Shown: positions 44,146 to 56,205, counted from the stretch's first letter. The stretch: 64,000 bases of DNA from Nocardia asteroides (GCA_019930625.1 CP082844.1:4216001-4280000), one strand, 5' to 3'. The notes: a model not told the origin generated them from the sequence alone. Numbers and translations: made by a program.

Positions 44146-45150
44146 GTGAGCACCGCCGCTGGGACCGTGACCGTCACCGTGACCGGAGCCGCGGGCCAGA
44201 TCGCCTACGGCATGCTGTTCCGGATCGCCTCCGGCGCGATGCTCGGCCCGGACACGCCCGTGCGTCTGCGGCTACTGGAAGTCCCGGCCGCCGTGGCGTC
44301 ACTGGAGGGCGTCGCGATGGAGCTGGAAGACGGCGCGTTCCCATTGCTGAAGTCCATCGACTTCAGCGACGACCCATGGATCGGCTTCGCGGGCGCCGAC
44401 ATCGCCCTGCTCGTCGGCGCCCGGCCGCGCACCGCCGGAATGGAACGCTCGGATCTGCTCGCCGCCAACGGCGCGATCTTCACCGAGCAGGGCGCCGCGA
44501 TCAACGCCAGCGCCGCGGACGACGTGAAGGTGCTCGTGATCGGCAACCCGGCCAACACCAACGCCTTCATCGCCATGAGCAACGCGCCCGACGTGCCCGC
44601 CGAGCGTTTCACCGCCATGACGCGTCTGGACCACAACCGCGCCATCGCGCAACTGGCCAAGAAGACCGGTGCGGCCGCCGCCGACATCGCACGAGTCGCG
44701 ATCTGGGGCAACCACTCCGCGACGCAGTATCCGGATATCGCGCACGCCACCGTAGCGGGCCGTCGCGCCCTCGACCTCGTCGGCGATCCCGCGTGGCTGA
44801 CCGAGGACTTCGTGCCCACCGTTCAGCAGCGTGGCACCGCCATCATCCAGGCCCGCGGCGCGTCGTCGGCGGCCAGTGCGGCCAGCGCCGCGATCGATCA
44901 CATCCACGACTGGGTACGCGGCACCCGGGACGGCGACTGGGTCTCCATGGCCGTTCCCTCGGACGGCTCCTACGGCGTGCCCGAAGGGCTGATCAGCTCG
45001 TTCCCGGTCACGTGCGCGAACGGCGAGTACACGATCGTGCCCGATCTGGCCATCGACGACCTTGCCCGTCCCCGGATCGACGCCTCGGTCGCCGAGCTGG
45101 AGCAGGAACGCGACGCCGTCGTCGAGTTCGGCTTCGCCAAGCGCGGCTGA
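44146..45150 (+). CDS. mdh: Malate dehydrogenase
   Basis: The enzyme reversibly oxidises malate to oxaloacetate with NAD in the TCA cycle. The 334-residue protein belongs to the cytosolic-type MDH group: NAD motif [16 protein letters not shown], substrate loop region around [22 protein letters not shown] (core ALLVGARPR), [19 protein letters not shown] with catalytic Asp, and [12 protein letters not shown] with the catalytic His. The GTG start follows AAGGAG. It converges on korB with only 24 bp between stops. Confidence 0.96.
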   Translation: MSTAAGTVTVTVTGAAGQIAYGMLFRIASGAMLGPDTPVRLRLLEVPAAVASLEGVAMELEDGAFPLLKSIDFSDDPWIGFAGADIALLVGARPRTAGMERSDLLAANGAIFTEQGAAINASAADDVKVLVIGNPANTNAFIAMSNAPDVPAERFTAMTRLDHNRAIAQLAKKTGAAAADIARVAIWGNHSATQYPDIAHATVAGRRALDLVGDPAWLTEDFVPTVQQRGTAIIQARGASSAASAASAAIDHIHDWVRGTRDGDWVSMAVPSDGSYGVPEGLISSFPVTCANGEYTIVPDLAIDDLARPRIDASVAELEQERDAVVEFGFAKRG

Positions 45151-45174
45151 CCCGCTGCACGCGCACCCGGCCGG

Positions 45175-46250
45175 TTATCCGACCGTCCAGGTCTCGCGCC
45201 CGGTGAGCAGGGACTGGAGCGTGTCGGGACCGATGGGGCTCTTTTCCCGGGCCGTGTCGGTCTGGTAGCGCACCGCGTCGTCGTAGGTCGGCCGCGAGAC
45301 GCTGCGGAAGATGCCGGTGACGACGTGCTCGAGCCCTTGGTCGGACAGGCGCGAGAGCGCGTACGCGTATTCCGGGTCGTCGGCGTAGGCGTCGTGCACG
45401 ACGATGTCGGACTCCGCGACGCTGTCGGTGCGGGCCACCGCGAGCCCGAAACCCTTTCGTATGACCGCGAATTCGCCCTCCGTGCCGAAACGGATCGGCT
45501 CGGCGTGCCGCAGGGGGATCAGATGGTCCGCGGCGTTCTCCCGGCGCAGCACGTCGAAGGAGCCGTCGTTGAAGATCGGGCAGTCCTGCAGGATCTCCAC
45601 GAACGACGTGCCGCGGTGCTCCGCGGCGGCGCGCAGTACCTCGGTGAGTCCCGCGCGATCGGAATCCAGCGCGCGGGCGGCGAAGGTCGCCTCGGCCCCC
45701 AGCGCCACCGAAAGGGTGTTGAACGGATGGTCCACCGAGCCCATCGGGGTCGACTTGGTGACCTTGCCCTGCTCCGAGGTCGGTGAGTACTGCCCCTTGG
45801 TCAAGCCGTAGATCCGGTTGTTGAACAGCAGGATCGTCATATTCACGTTACGGCGCAACGCGTGGATCAGGTGGTTGCCGCCGATGGACAACGCGTCGCC
45901 GTCACCGGTCACCACCCAGACCGACAAGTCGGGCCTGCTGACCGCCAAACCGGTCGCGATGGCGGGCGCACGACCGTGGATGGAGTGGATGCCGTAGGCC
46001 TCCAAGTAGTACGGGAAGCGGCTCGAGCAGCCGATCCCGGACACGAACATCAGATTCTCCCTGCGCAATCCGAGTTCGGCGAGGAAGCCGCGCACCGTCG
46101 CCAGGATCACGTAGTCGCCGCAGCCCGGGCACCAGCGCACCTCCTGATCGGAGGTGTAGTCCTTCACCTTCTGCGGTCGGTCCGCGGACGGCACCCCGGA
46201 CACTCCGGTCAGTCCCAGATCGGTGCCGACCAGCGAGGTCTCCACGATGG

Positions 46251-46254
<4 letters not shown>
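45175..46254 (-). CDS. korB: 2-oxoglutarate:ferredoxin oxidoreductase beta subunit
   Basis: KorB carries thiamine diphosphate and an iron-sulfur cluster and, with KorA, converts 2-oxoglutarate plus CoA to succinyl-CoA while reducing ferredoxin. The 359-residue protein has WCPGCGDY (cluster/TPP region), GIGCSSRFPYYL, and the TPP motif VVTGDGDALSIGGNHLIHAL (core GDGDALSIGGNH), ending the pocket with NNRIYGLTKGQYSPTS. Its start overlaps the korA end by 4 bp. Mycobacterial KorAB gives a TCA bypass that does not release NADH through pyruvate-type complexes. Confidence 0.95.
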
Positions 46255-48182
<1,928 letters not shown>

Positions 48183-48291
48183 ATGCCTGCTTCACTTCCT
48201 CGTCGCTGAGAGGTGCCATCGCCAAACTACTCCGTCGAATGCGGTACGCGCCCCGAAGTGCGAGGACCGGCGAGATTCGGCGAGGATGGCG

Positions 48292-49308
48292 TCAGGCGAA
48301 CAATGCCAGCTGCGCGTCGGTCGTGTGCGCGGTTTCGGGTCGTGTCTCCGGTTCGGGTTGCCTGCGCGCCGTCAAACCGTGCTCCGCCAGCAGCGGAGCG
48401 ACTCGCGCGCGCAGCCAGGCGGAGTACTCCGGCGTGACGTAGGCGCCGCCGCGGTAGAGCCGGCGGTACCGGCGCAGCAACGCCGGATGGTGCTCGGCCA
48501 GCCAGGACAGGAACCAGCCCCTGGTGCTGCCGCGCAGATGCATGGGGAACGCGACGGCGGATTCGGCTCCCGCCTCGGCGATCGCGCCGAAGATCGCGTC
48601 CAGATGTGCCCGGCCGTCGGTGAGGCAGGGAATGACCGGCGCGACCAAGACGTTCACGGCGAACCCCGCGTCGGTGAGGGCCCGCACCAGCTCCAGGCGA
48701 GCACGCGGGGACGGCGTGCCGGGTTCCAGGCTCTGGTGCAGATCCTGATCGAGGATCGCGATGGACACCGCGAGGCTCACCCGCACCTCGCGCGCGGCCG
48801 ACGCGAGCAACGGCAGGTCCCGGCGCAACAGCGTGCCCTTGGTGAGGATGGAGAAAGGGGTTCCGGACTCGGCCAGCGCGACGATGATGCCCGGCATCAG
48901 TCGATACCGGCCCTCGGCGCGCTGATAGGGATCGGTGTTGGTGCCGAGCGCGACCGGTTCGCGGCGCCAGGACCGCCTGCCGAGTTCCTTGCGCAGCACC
49001 GCGGCGACGTTCGTCTTCACCACGATCTGCGAGTCGAAATCCCGGCCGGCGTCCAGATCCAGGTACTCGTGCGTGCCGCGTGCGAAACAGTAGCGGCACG
49101 CGTGGGAGCAACCGCGCATCGGATTGACGGTCCACTGGAAGGGCACGTTCGCGCCCTCGGGCACCCGGTTCAGCGCGCTCTTGCACAGCACTTCATGGAA
49201 AGTGATGCCCTCGAACTCGGGCGTCCGCACGGTGCGCACCAGACCCGCCCGGGACAACCCGGGCAGCGCGCCGTCCTCGGCGTCCAGGGTCTGGTTCTGC
49301 CACCGCAC
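48292..49308 (-). CDS. Rv2578c-family radical SAM protein (SOS-regulated)
   Basis: The 338-residue protein has the radical SAM cluster motif in MRGCSHACRYCFARG (Cys-x3-Cys-x2-Cys) near residue 67. The region LGTNTDPYQRAEGRYRLMPG (core GTNTDPYQ), PFSILTKGTLLRRD and FAVNVLVAPVIPCLTD follows, all typical of the SplB-like Rv2578c family. A spore-photoproduct-lyase-like DNA repair role has been suggested for relatives but is not proven. A LexA box lies 9 bp upstream of the GTG start, supporting a DNA-damage function. Confidence 0.9.
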   Translation of the reverse strand: MRWQNQTLDAEDGALPGLSRAGLVRTVRTPEFEGITFHEVLCKSALNRVPEGANVPFQWTVNPMRGCSHACRYCFARGTHEYLDLDAGRDFDSQIVVKTNVAAVLRKELGRRSWRREPVALGTNTDPYQRAEGRYRLMPGIIVALAESGTPFSILTKGTLLRRDLPLLASAAREVRVSLAVSIAILDQDLHQSLEPGTPSPRARLELVRALTDAGFAVNVLVAPVIPCLTDGRAHLDAIFGAIAEAGAESAVAFPMHLRGSTRGWFLSWLAEHHPALLRRYRRLYRGGAYVTPEYSAWLRARVAPLLAEHGLTARRQPEPETRPETAHTTDAQLALFA

Positions 49309-49316
49309 CCCCTCAG

Positions 49317-49332
49317 TCGAACATGTGTTCTA
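49317..49332 (-). promoter_or_regulatory. LexA (SOS) box of the radical SAM gene
   Basis: TCGAAC-ATGT-GTTCTA matches TCGAAC-N4-GTTCGA with one mismatch. On the minus strand a TTGACA (complement of 49338-49343) is followed after 17 bp by TCGACT, so the box sits between possible -35 and -10 elements. The M. tuberculosis homologue Rv2578c is a known LexA target. Confidence 0.8.
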
Positions 49333-49339
49333 TCAGCTG

Positions 49340-50344
49340 TCAAGCGATTCGGCGGGTGTCGGATGGGGTGATCCGGATGGGCTCGCCGAAGAAGGCGACC
49401 AGGTCGCGGACGGTCTCGTCGAGCGGGCGCGGCCGGTAGCCCAGTTCGCGTTCGGCCTTGGCGTGGTCGACGACGGGTGCGGAGATCAGGGCGCCGAGCG
49501 CGGCCTTGGAGACGATGTCGGAGTTGAACAACTTGCCGATCGGCGCCAGCACGGGGATGACGCCGGACACGAGCTTGGGGGAGATGGTGAACTTCGGCCC
49601 GCGCTTGCCGCCGTGGGTCGCCGCGATACGGCACAGTTCGAGCATCGAGATCATCGATCCGCCGAGCAGGTAGTTCTCCCCGGTGCGGCCGCGTTCCCCG
49701 GCCAGGATCAGGCCCTCGGCCACGTCGCGGACATCCACCAGGTCGAATCCGCCGCCGATCATGGCGGGTATGCGCCCGAGCGCCGCGTCCTTGAGCGTCC
49801 GGTTGATGCGCGACAGCGGCTTGCCGTGGTCGAGCGGGCCGAAGACGCCGGTGGGGTTGCACAGCACGGCGTCCAGGCCTCGGTCGATCACCTTGCGCAA
49901 TTCCACCTCGCCCGCCCACTTCGACCGGTCGTAGACCGGCAGCGTGGGGTCGGTCGATCGCGGAGCGCTCTCGTCGATCCGCCCGCCGCAGCTGTACTGG
50001 TTGAACGCGTGGATCGAGCTGGCGTGCACCATCCGGCGCGCGCCGACCGCCAGCGCCGCCTCGGCGACCACGCGCACGCCCTCGGTGTTCACCCGCCAGG
50101 CGAGATCGTTCTTCTCGGCCAGGGTGATCACCGCGACCAGGTGGTAGACCAGCTCGGCGCCCTCCAGCGCGGCGCGCATGGATGCCGGGTCGAGCACGTC
50201 GCCCCGCACCCAGGTGACGCCGGGCGTCGCCGTCTCGGCGGGGATCGCCCGATCGATGGCGGTGACCTGGTGGCCGCGCTCGATGAGGAGGCGGAGCAGA
50301 TTCGTGCCAAGGTAGCCGGCTGCGCCGGTCACTGCGACCTTCAT
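49340..50344 (-). CDS. NAD-dependent epimerase/dehydratase, 3-beta-hydroxysteroid-dehydrogenase-like
   Basis: The 334-residue extended short-chain dehydrogenase has the NAD motif VTGAAGYLGTNLL at the start. The catalytic region has HASSIHAFN with Ser, and YDRSKWAGE with the Tyr-x3-Lys pair, and NPTGVFGPLD follows. Sequence alone fits sugar epimerases, HpnA-like and 3-beta-HSD-like enzymes. Two TnnAACnnGTTnnA operators upstream are characteristic of KstR, the cholesterol-catabolism repressor, which makes a steroid or sterol-side-chain substrate more likely. That link is inferred. Confidence 0.82.
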   Translation of the reverse strand: MKVAVTGAAGYLGTNLLRLLIERGHQVTAIDRAIPAETATPGVTWVRGDVLDPASMRAALEGAELVYHLVAVITLAEKNDLAWRVNTEGVRVVAEAALAVGARRMVHASSIHAFNQYSCGGRIDESAPRSTDPTLPVYDRSKWAGEVELRKVIDRGLDAVLCNPTGVFGPLDHGKPLSRINRTLKDAALGRIPAMIGGGFDLVDVRDVAEGLILAGERGRTGENYLLGGSMISMLELCRIAATHGGKRGPKFTISPKLVSGVIPVLAPIGKLFNSDIVSKAALGALISAPVVDHAKAERELGYRPRPLDETVRDLVAFFGEPIRITPSDTRRIA

Positions 50345-50357
50345 GGGACAGAGAATA

Positions 50358-50388
50358 TAGAACTTGTTCTAATTTGCAACACGTTCCA
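50358..50388. promoter_or_regulatory. Two tandem KstR-like operators
   Basis: TAGAACTTGTTCTA (50358-50371) and TGCAACACGTTCCA (50375-50388) both fit the KstR consensus TnnAACnnGTTnnA. The first has perfect 6-bp arms. They lie 14-44 bp upstream of the epimerase start at 50344 on the minus strand, a normal repressor position. Confidence 0.7.
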
Positions 50389-50555
50389 GTTTCGTTCCGA
50401 TTGCCCTGCCGTGCGGCGCGTTCGGGCTCGAAACATGCCGGTACGGTCCGCTATATTGAGCGCAACCGTAGCGGCTCTAGCCGATTCGGCAGGAGCCCGG
50501 CGGATCACGACAAGTTCAAGACGCAGCTCTGTACGACGATTTGGGGGGCAACTCG

Positions 50556-50885
50556 ATGAGTGATCTCTCGGTAGAGACCGAGGCGGTCCGGGCGTTCGCC
50601 GCGACGAACGCGGGCATCGCCGGTGATCTCGCGGGGGCGGGCAATTTCGACGCGGTGAAGAACGTTTCCGCGCTCGTCCCGGTATTCGGCTTGATCGGGG
50701 CGGACTACCTGGCGATGTTCGCCGCGGCACAAGTGTTGCAGGCCAAGGACATCAACGATCTGTCGGCCAAGTACGCCAAGCTCTCGGACTCGGCCTTCAG
50801 CGCCGCGGCGGCCTACGACGCCGCCGACTGGTCCAACGCCGGCGCGCTCGGCTCGATCACGGGCCAGATCGGGGGCGCGGTATGA
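50556..50885 (+). CDS. EspC-like type VII secretion-associated protein
   Basis: The 109-residue, Ala-rich, helical protein fits the ESX-1 EspC/WXG-like size and helix-turn-helix pattern. The C-terminal secretion signal YxxxD is present as Y87-D91 (YDAAD), followed by a Trp. A G-rich ribosome binding site (TTGGGGGGCAA) precedes the ATG. It overlaps the following gene by 4 bp, so the two are a translationally coupled pair, as is usual for co-secreted ESX partners. No ESX core genes are in the window. Confidence 0.7.
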   Translation: MSDLSVETEAVRAFAATNAGIAGDLAGAGNFDAVKNVSALVPVFGLIGADYLAMFAAAQVLQAKDINDLSAKYAKLSDSAFSAAAAYDAADWSNAGALGSITGQIGGAV

Positions 50886-52501
50886 GACCGCTGGAGAGTG
50901 GCGTCATCGCGCCGGAGGACGACGCCGTCGCGCACGCGGCCGAGCAGAACGTCGCCATCGGCCAGCAGACGGTCTTGGACGCGCTGCAGCAGTCGCCGGC
51001 CCAGGCGGTGCTCGACCTTCCGCTGCCCCAATTGCCCGAAGACCTGCCGCCCATCGAGCCGCCTGCCTTCGTGCTGTCGCGCAAGATTTCCGAGGAGCAG
51101 CATTCGGCGGGCGCCGTGCCTGCCGGTCTGCCCGGACTGAACGGCGCACCGGGCGCACAGGACGTGCCCGGCGTGCCGCACGAGGCGTCGGCGCTGCTCG
51201 GCGACATGAACACAGCGGTCGGCCACGTAGCGACGCCGGTGGTGGAGGCGGCGCTCGATCAGGCGCACGGCGTGCTGAACGGCTCGCTCGCCGACGCGCC
51301 GAGCGCCGTCGCGAGCACGGTGAATCAGGCGGCGACCGCGGCCGGGGCGCTGCCCCCCTTGCCCGCCGACCCGGTCGCCGCGCTGATGCAGGGCGTCGCG
51401 CTGCCCGCGCTGCCCGGCGTGGACGTGCTGATGAAGCCGATCCTGGACCTGCTCGGCAGCTTCGGCACCGGTGTCATCGGCGCGCTCGATCCGACCGCGA
51501 TCCTCAGCCAGTCCTCCAAGATCATCGAGATGGCCATGCAGGTGGGCAAGGGAAGCATGGGCACCGTCGAGCAGTTGTGGCAGAGCCAGGCCGCCCGCAA
51601 TGCCCAGGCCGCGAGCCAGCAGGCGAACGTGGAGGGGCAGGAGACCAGCCAGCGGGGCCTCGACATCTCCGAGATCACCCAGCGTGCGGCCGCGGTGGTC
51701 CAGCAGGGCAACGCCCAGCTGCTCGGCATCGCGTCCTCATTCGCCACCCAGGCGACCGCGCTCGCGCCGGTGATCCTGACCCCGCCCGCGCAGGCGACGC
51801 TGATCGCCTCGGCCACCGAACACCTCGGCCATGCCGTCGGGGTGGTCAACGCCACCCGTGGGGACCTGGCGGGCAAGACCGCCGAACTCAGTGGCATGGT
51901 GCAGCAGTTGGTCGCGCCGGGCGGCGGGCCAGCCCCGCAGGAGGTCGCGCAGGCGTTGGCGCAGAACGTCGGCCAGCCCATCCTGGAGCAGGCGCAGTCG
52001 ACCGCGTCGGACACCGCGACCAAGGCGGCGGGCCTGGACTCCTACACGCCAGGGACGTCGAATCCCACGACCACGCCGTCGTCGGTGCTCAATTCGCACA
52101 GCCCCGGTACCAGCCATGGCACGCCGAGCGCGCTTCTCGGCAGCAGCCCAGGTCGGCCCGGAAGTCCGAGCACACCCTCGGTGCCCAAGCCCGGCGGCCT
52201 GCCCGGCGCCACGGCTGCTCCGATTCGCCCGGTCGGCGGTGTGCCCGGCACTACTGCATTCGGTACCGGCACACCCGGCAGCACCACCCCGGCGGGATCG
52301 AACAGCTTCATGGGCGGTCCGGCCGCCGCGGCGGGGCAGCGCAGCAACGACGAGGAACATTCGCGCAACGTGCAGCCGTACCTGAGCCCGACCGGCAACG
52401 ACGATCTCACCGGCCCCCTGGGCGAGTCCACCCCCGACGTCATCGGCGCGACGCACTCCGACGAGATCATCAGTTCGGACTACGAGCAGGACCAGTTCTG
52501 A
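50882..52501 (+). CDS. Large Ala/Gly/Pro-rich partner of the EspC-like protein, probable type VII substrate
   Basis: The 539-residue protein has a helical Ala/Gln-rich N-terminal 380 residues with repeated amphipathic segments (AAVVQQGNAQLLGIASSFA, LAQNVGQPILEQAQ). A long disordered C-terminus is rich in Ser/Thr/Gly/Pro (about residues 385-500), then comes an acidic end (DEIISSDYEQDQF). There is no signal peptide. The arrangement after an EspC-like gene resembles Esp substrates such as EspB by size and by its disordered tail, but I see no clear sequence family. The start lies within the GTATGA overlap. Confidence 0.6.
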   Translation: MRPLESGVIAPEDDAVAHAAEQNVAIGQQTVLDALQQSPAQAVLDLPLPQLPEDLPPIEPPAFVLSRKISEEQHSAGAVPAGLPGLNGAPGAQDVPGVPHEASALLGDMNTAVGHVATPVVEAALDQAHGVLNGSLADAPSAVASTVNQAATAAGALPPLPADPVAALMQGVALPALPGVDVLMKPILDLLGSFGTGVIGALDPTAILSQSSKIIEMAMQVGKGSMGTVEQLWQSQAARNAQAASQQANVEGQETSQRGLDISEITQRAAAVVQQGNAQLLGIASSFATQATALAPVILTPPAQATLIASATEHLGHAVGVVNATRGDLAGKTAELSGMVQQLVAPGGGPAPQEVAQALAQNVGQPILEQAQSTASDTATKAAGLDSYTPGTSNPTTTPSSVLNSHSPGTSHGTPSALLGSSPGRPGSPSTPSVPKPGGLPGATAAPIRPVGGVPGTTAFGTGTPGSTTPAGSNSFMGGPAAAAGQRSNDEEHSRNVQPYLSPTGNDDLTGPLGESTPDVIGATHSDEIISSDYEQDQF

Positions 52502-52521
52502 CGGATGTTTCGCGCCGCACC

Positions 52522-52552
52522 CGGCCTGAACGGTTCACCGTCGTTCGGGCCG
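52522..52552. terminator. Imperfect hairpin between convergent genes
   Basis: GGCCTGAACGG pairs with CCGTCGTTCGGGCC with a bulge and one wobble. It lies in the 66-bp gap between the type VII substrate gene and the convergent secreted-protein gene. Confidence 0.4.
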
Positions 52553-52567
52553 AGTGCAAAGCGAATG

Positions 52568-53104
52568 TCAGTTGTCCGGGACGAACGAGTCGAGCAGTCT
52601 CTTGTAGAGATCGGCGAAGCGTTTGCGCGCGGCCTGCTGTTCGGCGCCGAGTCCTTCGGTGGTTTCCGGCGAGTACACCACCAAATGCACGTCCTCCGAG
52701 GGCAACTGCGGCATGTAGTCGATGATCCGGCTGCTCTGATCGGTGGCCTTGGGCACCCCGAGGTCCGTCGTGGCCAGCGCCTTGGTCTCGGCCAGCGCCG
52801 CGCTCAGCACGTCGGGCGGGATGTGGCCGTCGATCCGCTTCGGCGTAGTCTCGGGACGACGCTCGGCCGCCACGGCATCGGGACTGCTGGCCGCCCGGCC
52901 GTCGGCGAAGATCTCCAACTGCGGGCGTAGATCCGTCCGGGCCTGCCATCCGTCCGGAATGGTGGTCAGCGTGAACAGCGCCAATGGTGCGCTGATCGGC
53001 GGTAGCGCACTCGGGCGGTCCAGGGCCGGGTCGCCGGTGGCGGTCCCCGAGCCCACCGCGACGATCAGCATCACAACCAGCAGAACAGCTTTCGTTACTC
53101 GCAT
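52568..53104 (-). CDS. Secreted protein of unknown function
   Basis: The protein of about 178 residues starts [20 protein letters not shown], a signal peptide with no lipobox. The mature part has [30 protein letters not shown] (core [19 protein letters not shown]), a pattern of two strands, and a helical C-terminus ([23 protein letters not shown]). ATG at 53104 has a better upstream spacing than those at 53113 and 53167. I do not recognise a named family. It lies convergent to the type VII pair and upstream of the metallopeptidase gene on the same replichore. Confidence 0.65.
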   Translation of the reverse strand: MRVTKAVLLVVMLIVAVGSGTATGDPALDRPSALPPISAPLALFTLTTIPDGWQARTDLRPQLEIFADGRAASSPDAVAAERRPETTPKRIDGHIPPDVLSAALAETKALATTDLGVPKATDQSSRIIDYMPQLPSEDVHLVVYSPETTEGLGAEQQAARKRFADLYKRLLDSFVPDN

Positions 53105-53221
53105 CGATCCCATCTTCCCGGTGCTGTCCGTGTTCGCCTGCGGCGCAGACGAACTGCCGTAGATCATGACAGCGCGCCGACCCCTGCGGGAATCGGCGCG
53201 CTGAGGCGATTCGATCCGGTT

Positions 53222-54145
53222 CTATCGCAAGGCGGACGGATTGTTCAGATCCTGCGCCGAATAGGTGTCACAAGCACGGACCTGACCGGTCCGGTATCCG
53301 GCGAGAAACCACTTCTGCCGCTGGTCGGACGAACCGTGTGTCCACGCTTCGGGATTCACCCGCCCCTGCGCGGCGCGTTGGATGCGGTCGTCGCCGACCG
53401 CGGCCGCCGCCGACAGCGCGTCGGCGACGTCCTTGTCCGACAGCGGCTTCAGGAACGGCTGATCGCTGCCGGGCGCAGGCTGCTTGTCCGCGAAGTGTGC
53501 CCAGATGCCCGCGTAGCAGTCGGCCTGCAATTCGGTGCGCACCGCCCCGGACTCCGGCCCGCGCGGGTCGCGTTGCGCGCGGCCGAGGTCACCCAGCAGA
53601 TTCTGGATGTGATGGCCGATCTCGTGGGCTACCACGTATTCCTGTGCGAGCGGACCGCCGCTGGAACCGAAGCGGTCCACCAGATCTTGGAAGAAACTGG
53701 TGTCGAAGTAGGCGGTCCGGTCGGCTGGGCAGTAGAACGGCCCCACATCGCTGGTGGCATTGCCGCAGCCGGTCGCGGTCGCGCCGGAGAACAGTACGAC
53801 CTGCGGCTGGACATAGCGCTTGCCTGCCTGCTTGGGCAGTTCGGCCGACCACACGGCGTCCAGGCTCTGTGCGGTGAGCGCCACCCGGCAGTCGACGTAC
53901 TTGTTGGCGTCCGCGCCGGTCTTGCAGTGGCTCGGTGTGCCCGCCGTGCCGGGTTGGGTCTGGCTCTGCTCCGGCGCGCCGGTGAAATTGCCGAGGATGG
54001 AGCCGGGGTCGCCGCCCAGCAGCAGGGCCAGCACCAGCACGATGAGTCCGCCCGCGCCACCACCCAGCGCGAGCTTGCCGCCCATGCCGGGACCGCCGGA
54101 GGAAACCCGGTCGGGATCGATTTGCATGCCCTCGTTGAAGGTCAT
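53222..54145 (-). CDS. YpfJ-type neutral zinc metallopeptidase, membrane-anchored
   Basis: The 307-residue protein matches the YpfJ/neutral zinc metallopeptidase family. It has a Gly-rich N-terminus, one membrane helix ([20 protein letters not shown]), then the catalytic [15 protein letters not shown] (HExxH) and [16 protein letters not shown] with the downstream Glu. Conserved Cys occur in [21 protein letters not shown] and YCPADR. The active site faces outward. M. tuberculosis has the same gene near aspS (Rv2575). The ATG at 54145 starts [14 protein letters not shown], as in relatives. Its substrate is not known. Confidence 0.92.
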   Translation of the reverse strand: MTFNEGMQIDPDRVSSGGPGMGGKLALGGGAGGLIVLVLALLLGGDPGSILGNFTGAPEQSQTQPGTAGTPSHCKTGADANKYVDCRVALTAQSLDAVWSAELPKQAGKRYVQPQVVLFSGATATGCGNATSDVGPFYCPADRTAYFDTSFFQDLVDRFGSSGGPLAQEYVVAHEIGHHIQNLLGDLGRAQRDPRGPESGAVRTELQADCYAGIWAHFADKQPAPGSDQPFLKPLSDKDVADALSAAAAVGDDRIQRAAQGRVNPEAWTHGSSDQRQKWFLAGYRTGQVRACDTYSAQDLNNPSALR

Positions 54146-54337
54146 CGTCGTCGCTTTCTCGCTCGACCGTCGGGGCCGCGCAGCCCCCGCTCGTACGGTT
54201 CCCCGATTCTCACTGCCTCGGATACAGCTTGGCATGGGCGCGGCGATATCGGTTTCCACTCGGGGAATGTGTCTCACTACGATGGACTCGCACCTGGTCA
54301 CCCCGCGCCCGGTGCCAGAGTCGTCGAAAGGAACCCC

Positions 54338-56131
54338 GTGCTGCGCACCCACTTGGCTGGTTCGCTGCGAAGCGAGCATGCCGGTCAGACCGTCACTCTC
54401 ACCGGCTGGGTGGCCCGGCGGCGTGACCACGGTGGGGTCATCTTCATCGATCTGCGTGACGCGTCCGGCGTGGCGCAGGCGGTGTTCCGCGAGGGCGCGC
54501 CCGCCGAACAGGCGCACCGGCTGCGCGCGGAGTACTGCGTGCGCGTCACCGGCACCGTGGAGCCGCGACCGAGCGGCAACGAGAACCCGGAGCTGCCGAC
54601 CGGCGCCATCGAGGTGAACGTCACCGAGCTCGAGGTGCTGAACGAGAGCGCTCCGCTGCCGTTCCAGCTGGACGAGCAGCCCGGTGAGGAAGCGCGTCTG
54701 AAGCACCGCTACCTGGATCTGCGCCGCGAAGGGCCCGCGCACGCCATCCGGCTGCGGTCCAAGGTCAACGCCGCCGCACGCGAGGTGCTTGCCCGCCACG
54801 AATTCGTCGAGGTCGAGACCCCCACGCTGACCCGGTCCACGCCGGAGGGCGCCCGCGACTTCCTGGTGCCCGCCCGCCTGCAGCCTGGCAGCTTCTACGC
54901 CTTGCCGCAGAGCCCGCAGCTGTTCAAGCAGCTGCTCATGGTCGGTGGCATCGAACGCTACTACCAGATCGCGCGGTGCTACCGGGACGAGGACTTCCGA
55001 GCCGACCGCCAGCCGGAATTCACCCAGCTCGACATCGAGATGAGCTTCGTGCGCCAGGAGGACGTGATCCTGCTGGCCGAGGAGATCCTGGTCGCGCTGT
55101 GGAAGCTGGTCGGCTACGAGATCCAGACCCCGATCCCGCACATGACCTACGCCGAGGCCATGCGCCGTTTCGGCACCGACAAGCCCGACCTGCGTTTCGG
55201 TGTGGAGATCACCGAGTGCACCGACTACTTCAAGGACACCCCGTTCCGGGTGTTCCAGGCGCCTTATGTCGGCGCGGTGGTCATGCCCGGCGGCGCGAGC
55301 CAGCCGCGGCGCCAGCTCGACGCCTGGCAGGACTGGGCCAAGCAGCGCGGCGCCAAGGGGCTGGCGTACGTGCTGGTGAACGAGGACGGCACGCTGGGCG
55401 GTCCGGTCGCCAAGAACCTCAGCGAGGCCGAGCGGGAGGGCCTGGCCAAGCACGTCGGCGCGGTTCCGGGTGACTGTGTGTTCTTCGCGGCAGGCGCGGC
55501 CAAGGCGCAGCGCGGTCTGCTCGGCGCGGCGCGGGTCGAGATCGCCCGCAAGGTCGGGCTCATCGATGAGGACGCCTGGTCGTTCGTGTGGGTCGTGGAT
55601 GCCCCACTGTTCGAGCCCACTGTCGAGGCGACCGCGAGCGGCGACGTAGCGGTGGGCCACTCCGCTTGGACCGCGGTGCACCACGCGTTCACCTCGCCGA
55701 AGCCGGAGTCGCTGGACACCTTCGACACCGATCCGGGCTCGGCGCTGGCCTACGCCTACGACATCGTCTGCAACGGCAACGAGATCGGCGGCGGATCGAT
55801 CCGTATCCACCGCCGCGACGTGCAGGAACGCGTCTTCGAGGTCATGGGCATCAGCCATGAGGAGGCGCAGGAGAAGTTCGGCTTCCTGCTGGACGCCTTC
55901 GCCTTCGGCGCCCCGCCGCACGGCGGCATCGCCTTCGGCTGGGACCGGGTCACCGCGCTGCTGGCAGGCGAGGACTCGATCCGCGAGGTCATCGCGTTCC
56001 CGAAGACCGGCGGCGGCGTCGACCCGCTGACCGACGCGCCCGCGCCGATCACCGAGCAGCAACGCAAGGAAGCGGGACTGGACGTCAAGCCGGAGCAGAA
56101 GAAGGGCGCGGACAGCAAGACCGCGCCGTAG
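54338..56131 (+). CDS. aspS: Aspartyl-tRNA synthetase
   Basis: The 597-residue class II synthetase of bacterial type starts [19 protein letters not shown] with an OB-fold anticodon-binding domain ([15 protein letters not shown]). Motif 2 is [20 protein letters not shown]. The bacterial GAD insert domain (about residues 310-410) and motif 3 [15 protein letters not shown] are present. Many actinobacteria use a non-discriminating AspRS with an amidotransferase to make Asn-tRNA; whether that holds here cannot be told from the window. GTG at 54338 follows AAAGGA. Confidence 0.97.
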   Translation: MLRTHLAGSLRSEHAGQTVTLTGWVARRRDHGGVIFIDLRDASGVAQAVFREGAPAEQAHRLRAEYCVRVTGTVEPRPSGNENPELPTGAIEVNVTELEVLNESAPLPFQLDEQPGEEARLKHRYLDLRREGPAHAIRLRSKVNAAAREVLARHEFVEVETPTLTRSTPEGARDFLVPARLQPGSFYALPQSPQLFKQLLMVGGIERYYQIARCYRDEDFRADRQPEFTQLDIEMSFVRQEDVILLAEEILVALWKLVGYEIQTPIPHMTYAEAMRRFGTDKPDLRFGVEITECTDYFKDTPFRVFQAPYVGAVVMPGGASQPRRQLDAWQDWAKQRGAKGLAYVLVNEDGTLGGPVAKNLSEAEREGLAKHVGAVPGDCVFFAAGAAKAQRGLLGAARVEIARKVGLIDEDAWSFVWVVDAPLFEPTVEATASGDVAVGHSAWTAVHHAFTSPKPESLDTFDTDPGSALAYAYDIVCNGNEIGGGSIRIHRRDVQERVFEVMGISHEEAQEKFGFLLDAFAFGAPPHGGIAFGWDRVTALLAGEDSIREVIAFPKTGGGVDPLTDAPAPITEQQRKEAGLDVKPEQKKGADSKTAP

Positions 56132-56205
56132 CGAGGCGCCCGCCCGAACGGTACCTTCTGGTCAGCCACGTCTCTGCTCGAGGACGCCGACCGCGAGGAA
56201 ATCCG

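Noticed and set aside
50448..50474. CCGCTA/TAGCGG hairpin upstream of the EspC-like gene
   Set aside because: Competing pairings (ACGGT/ACCGT) and no known regulator motif make its meaning too uncertain to list as a feature.
53222..56062. A 946-codon minus-strand frame spanning the metallopeptidase and the aspS region
   Set aside because: Only the portion up to 54145 encodes the YpfJ-type protein. The rest is antisense to aspS.
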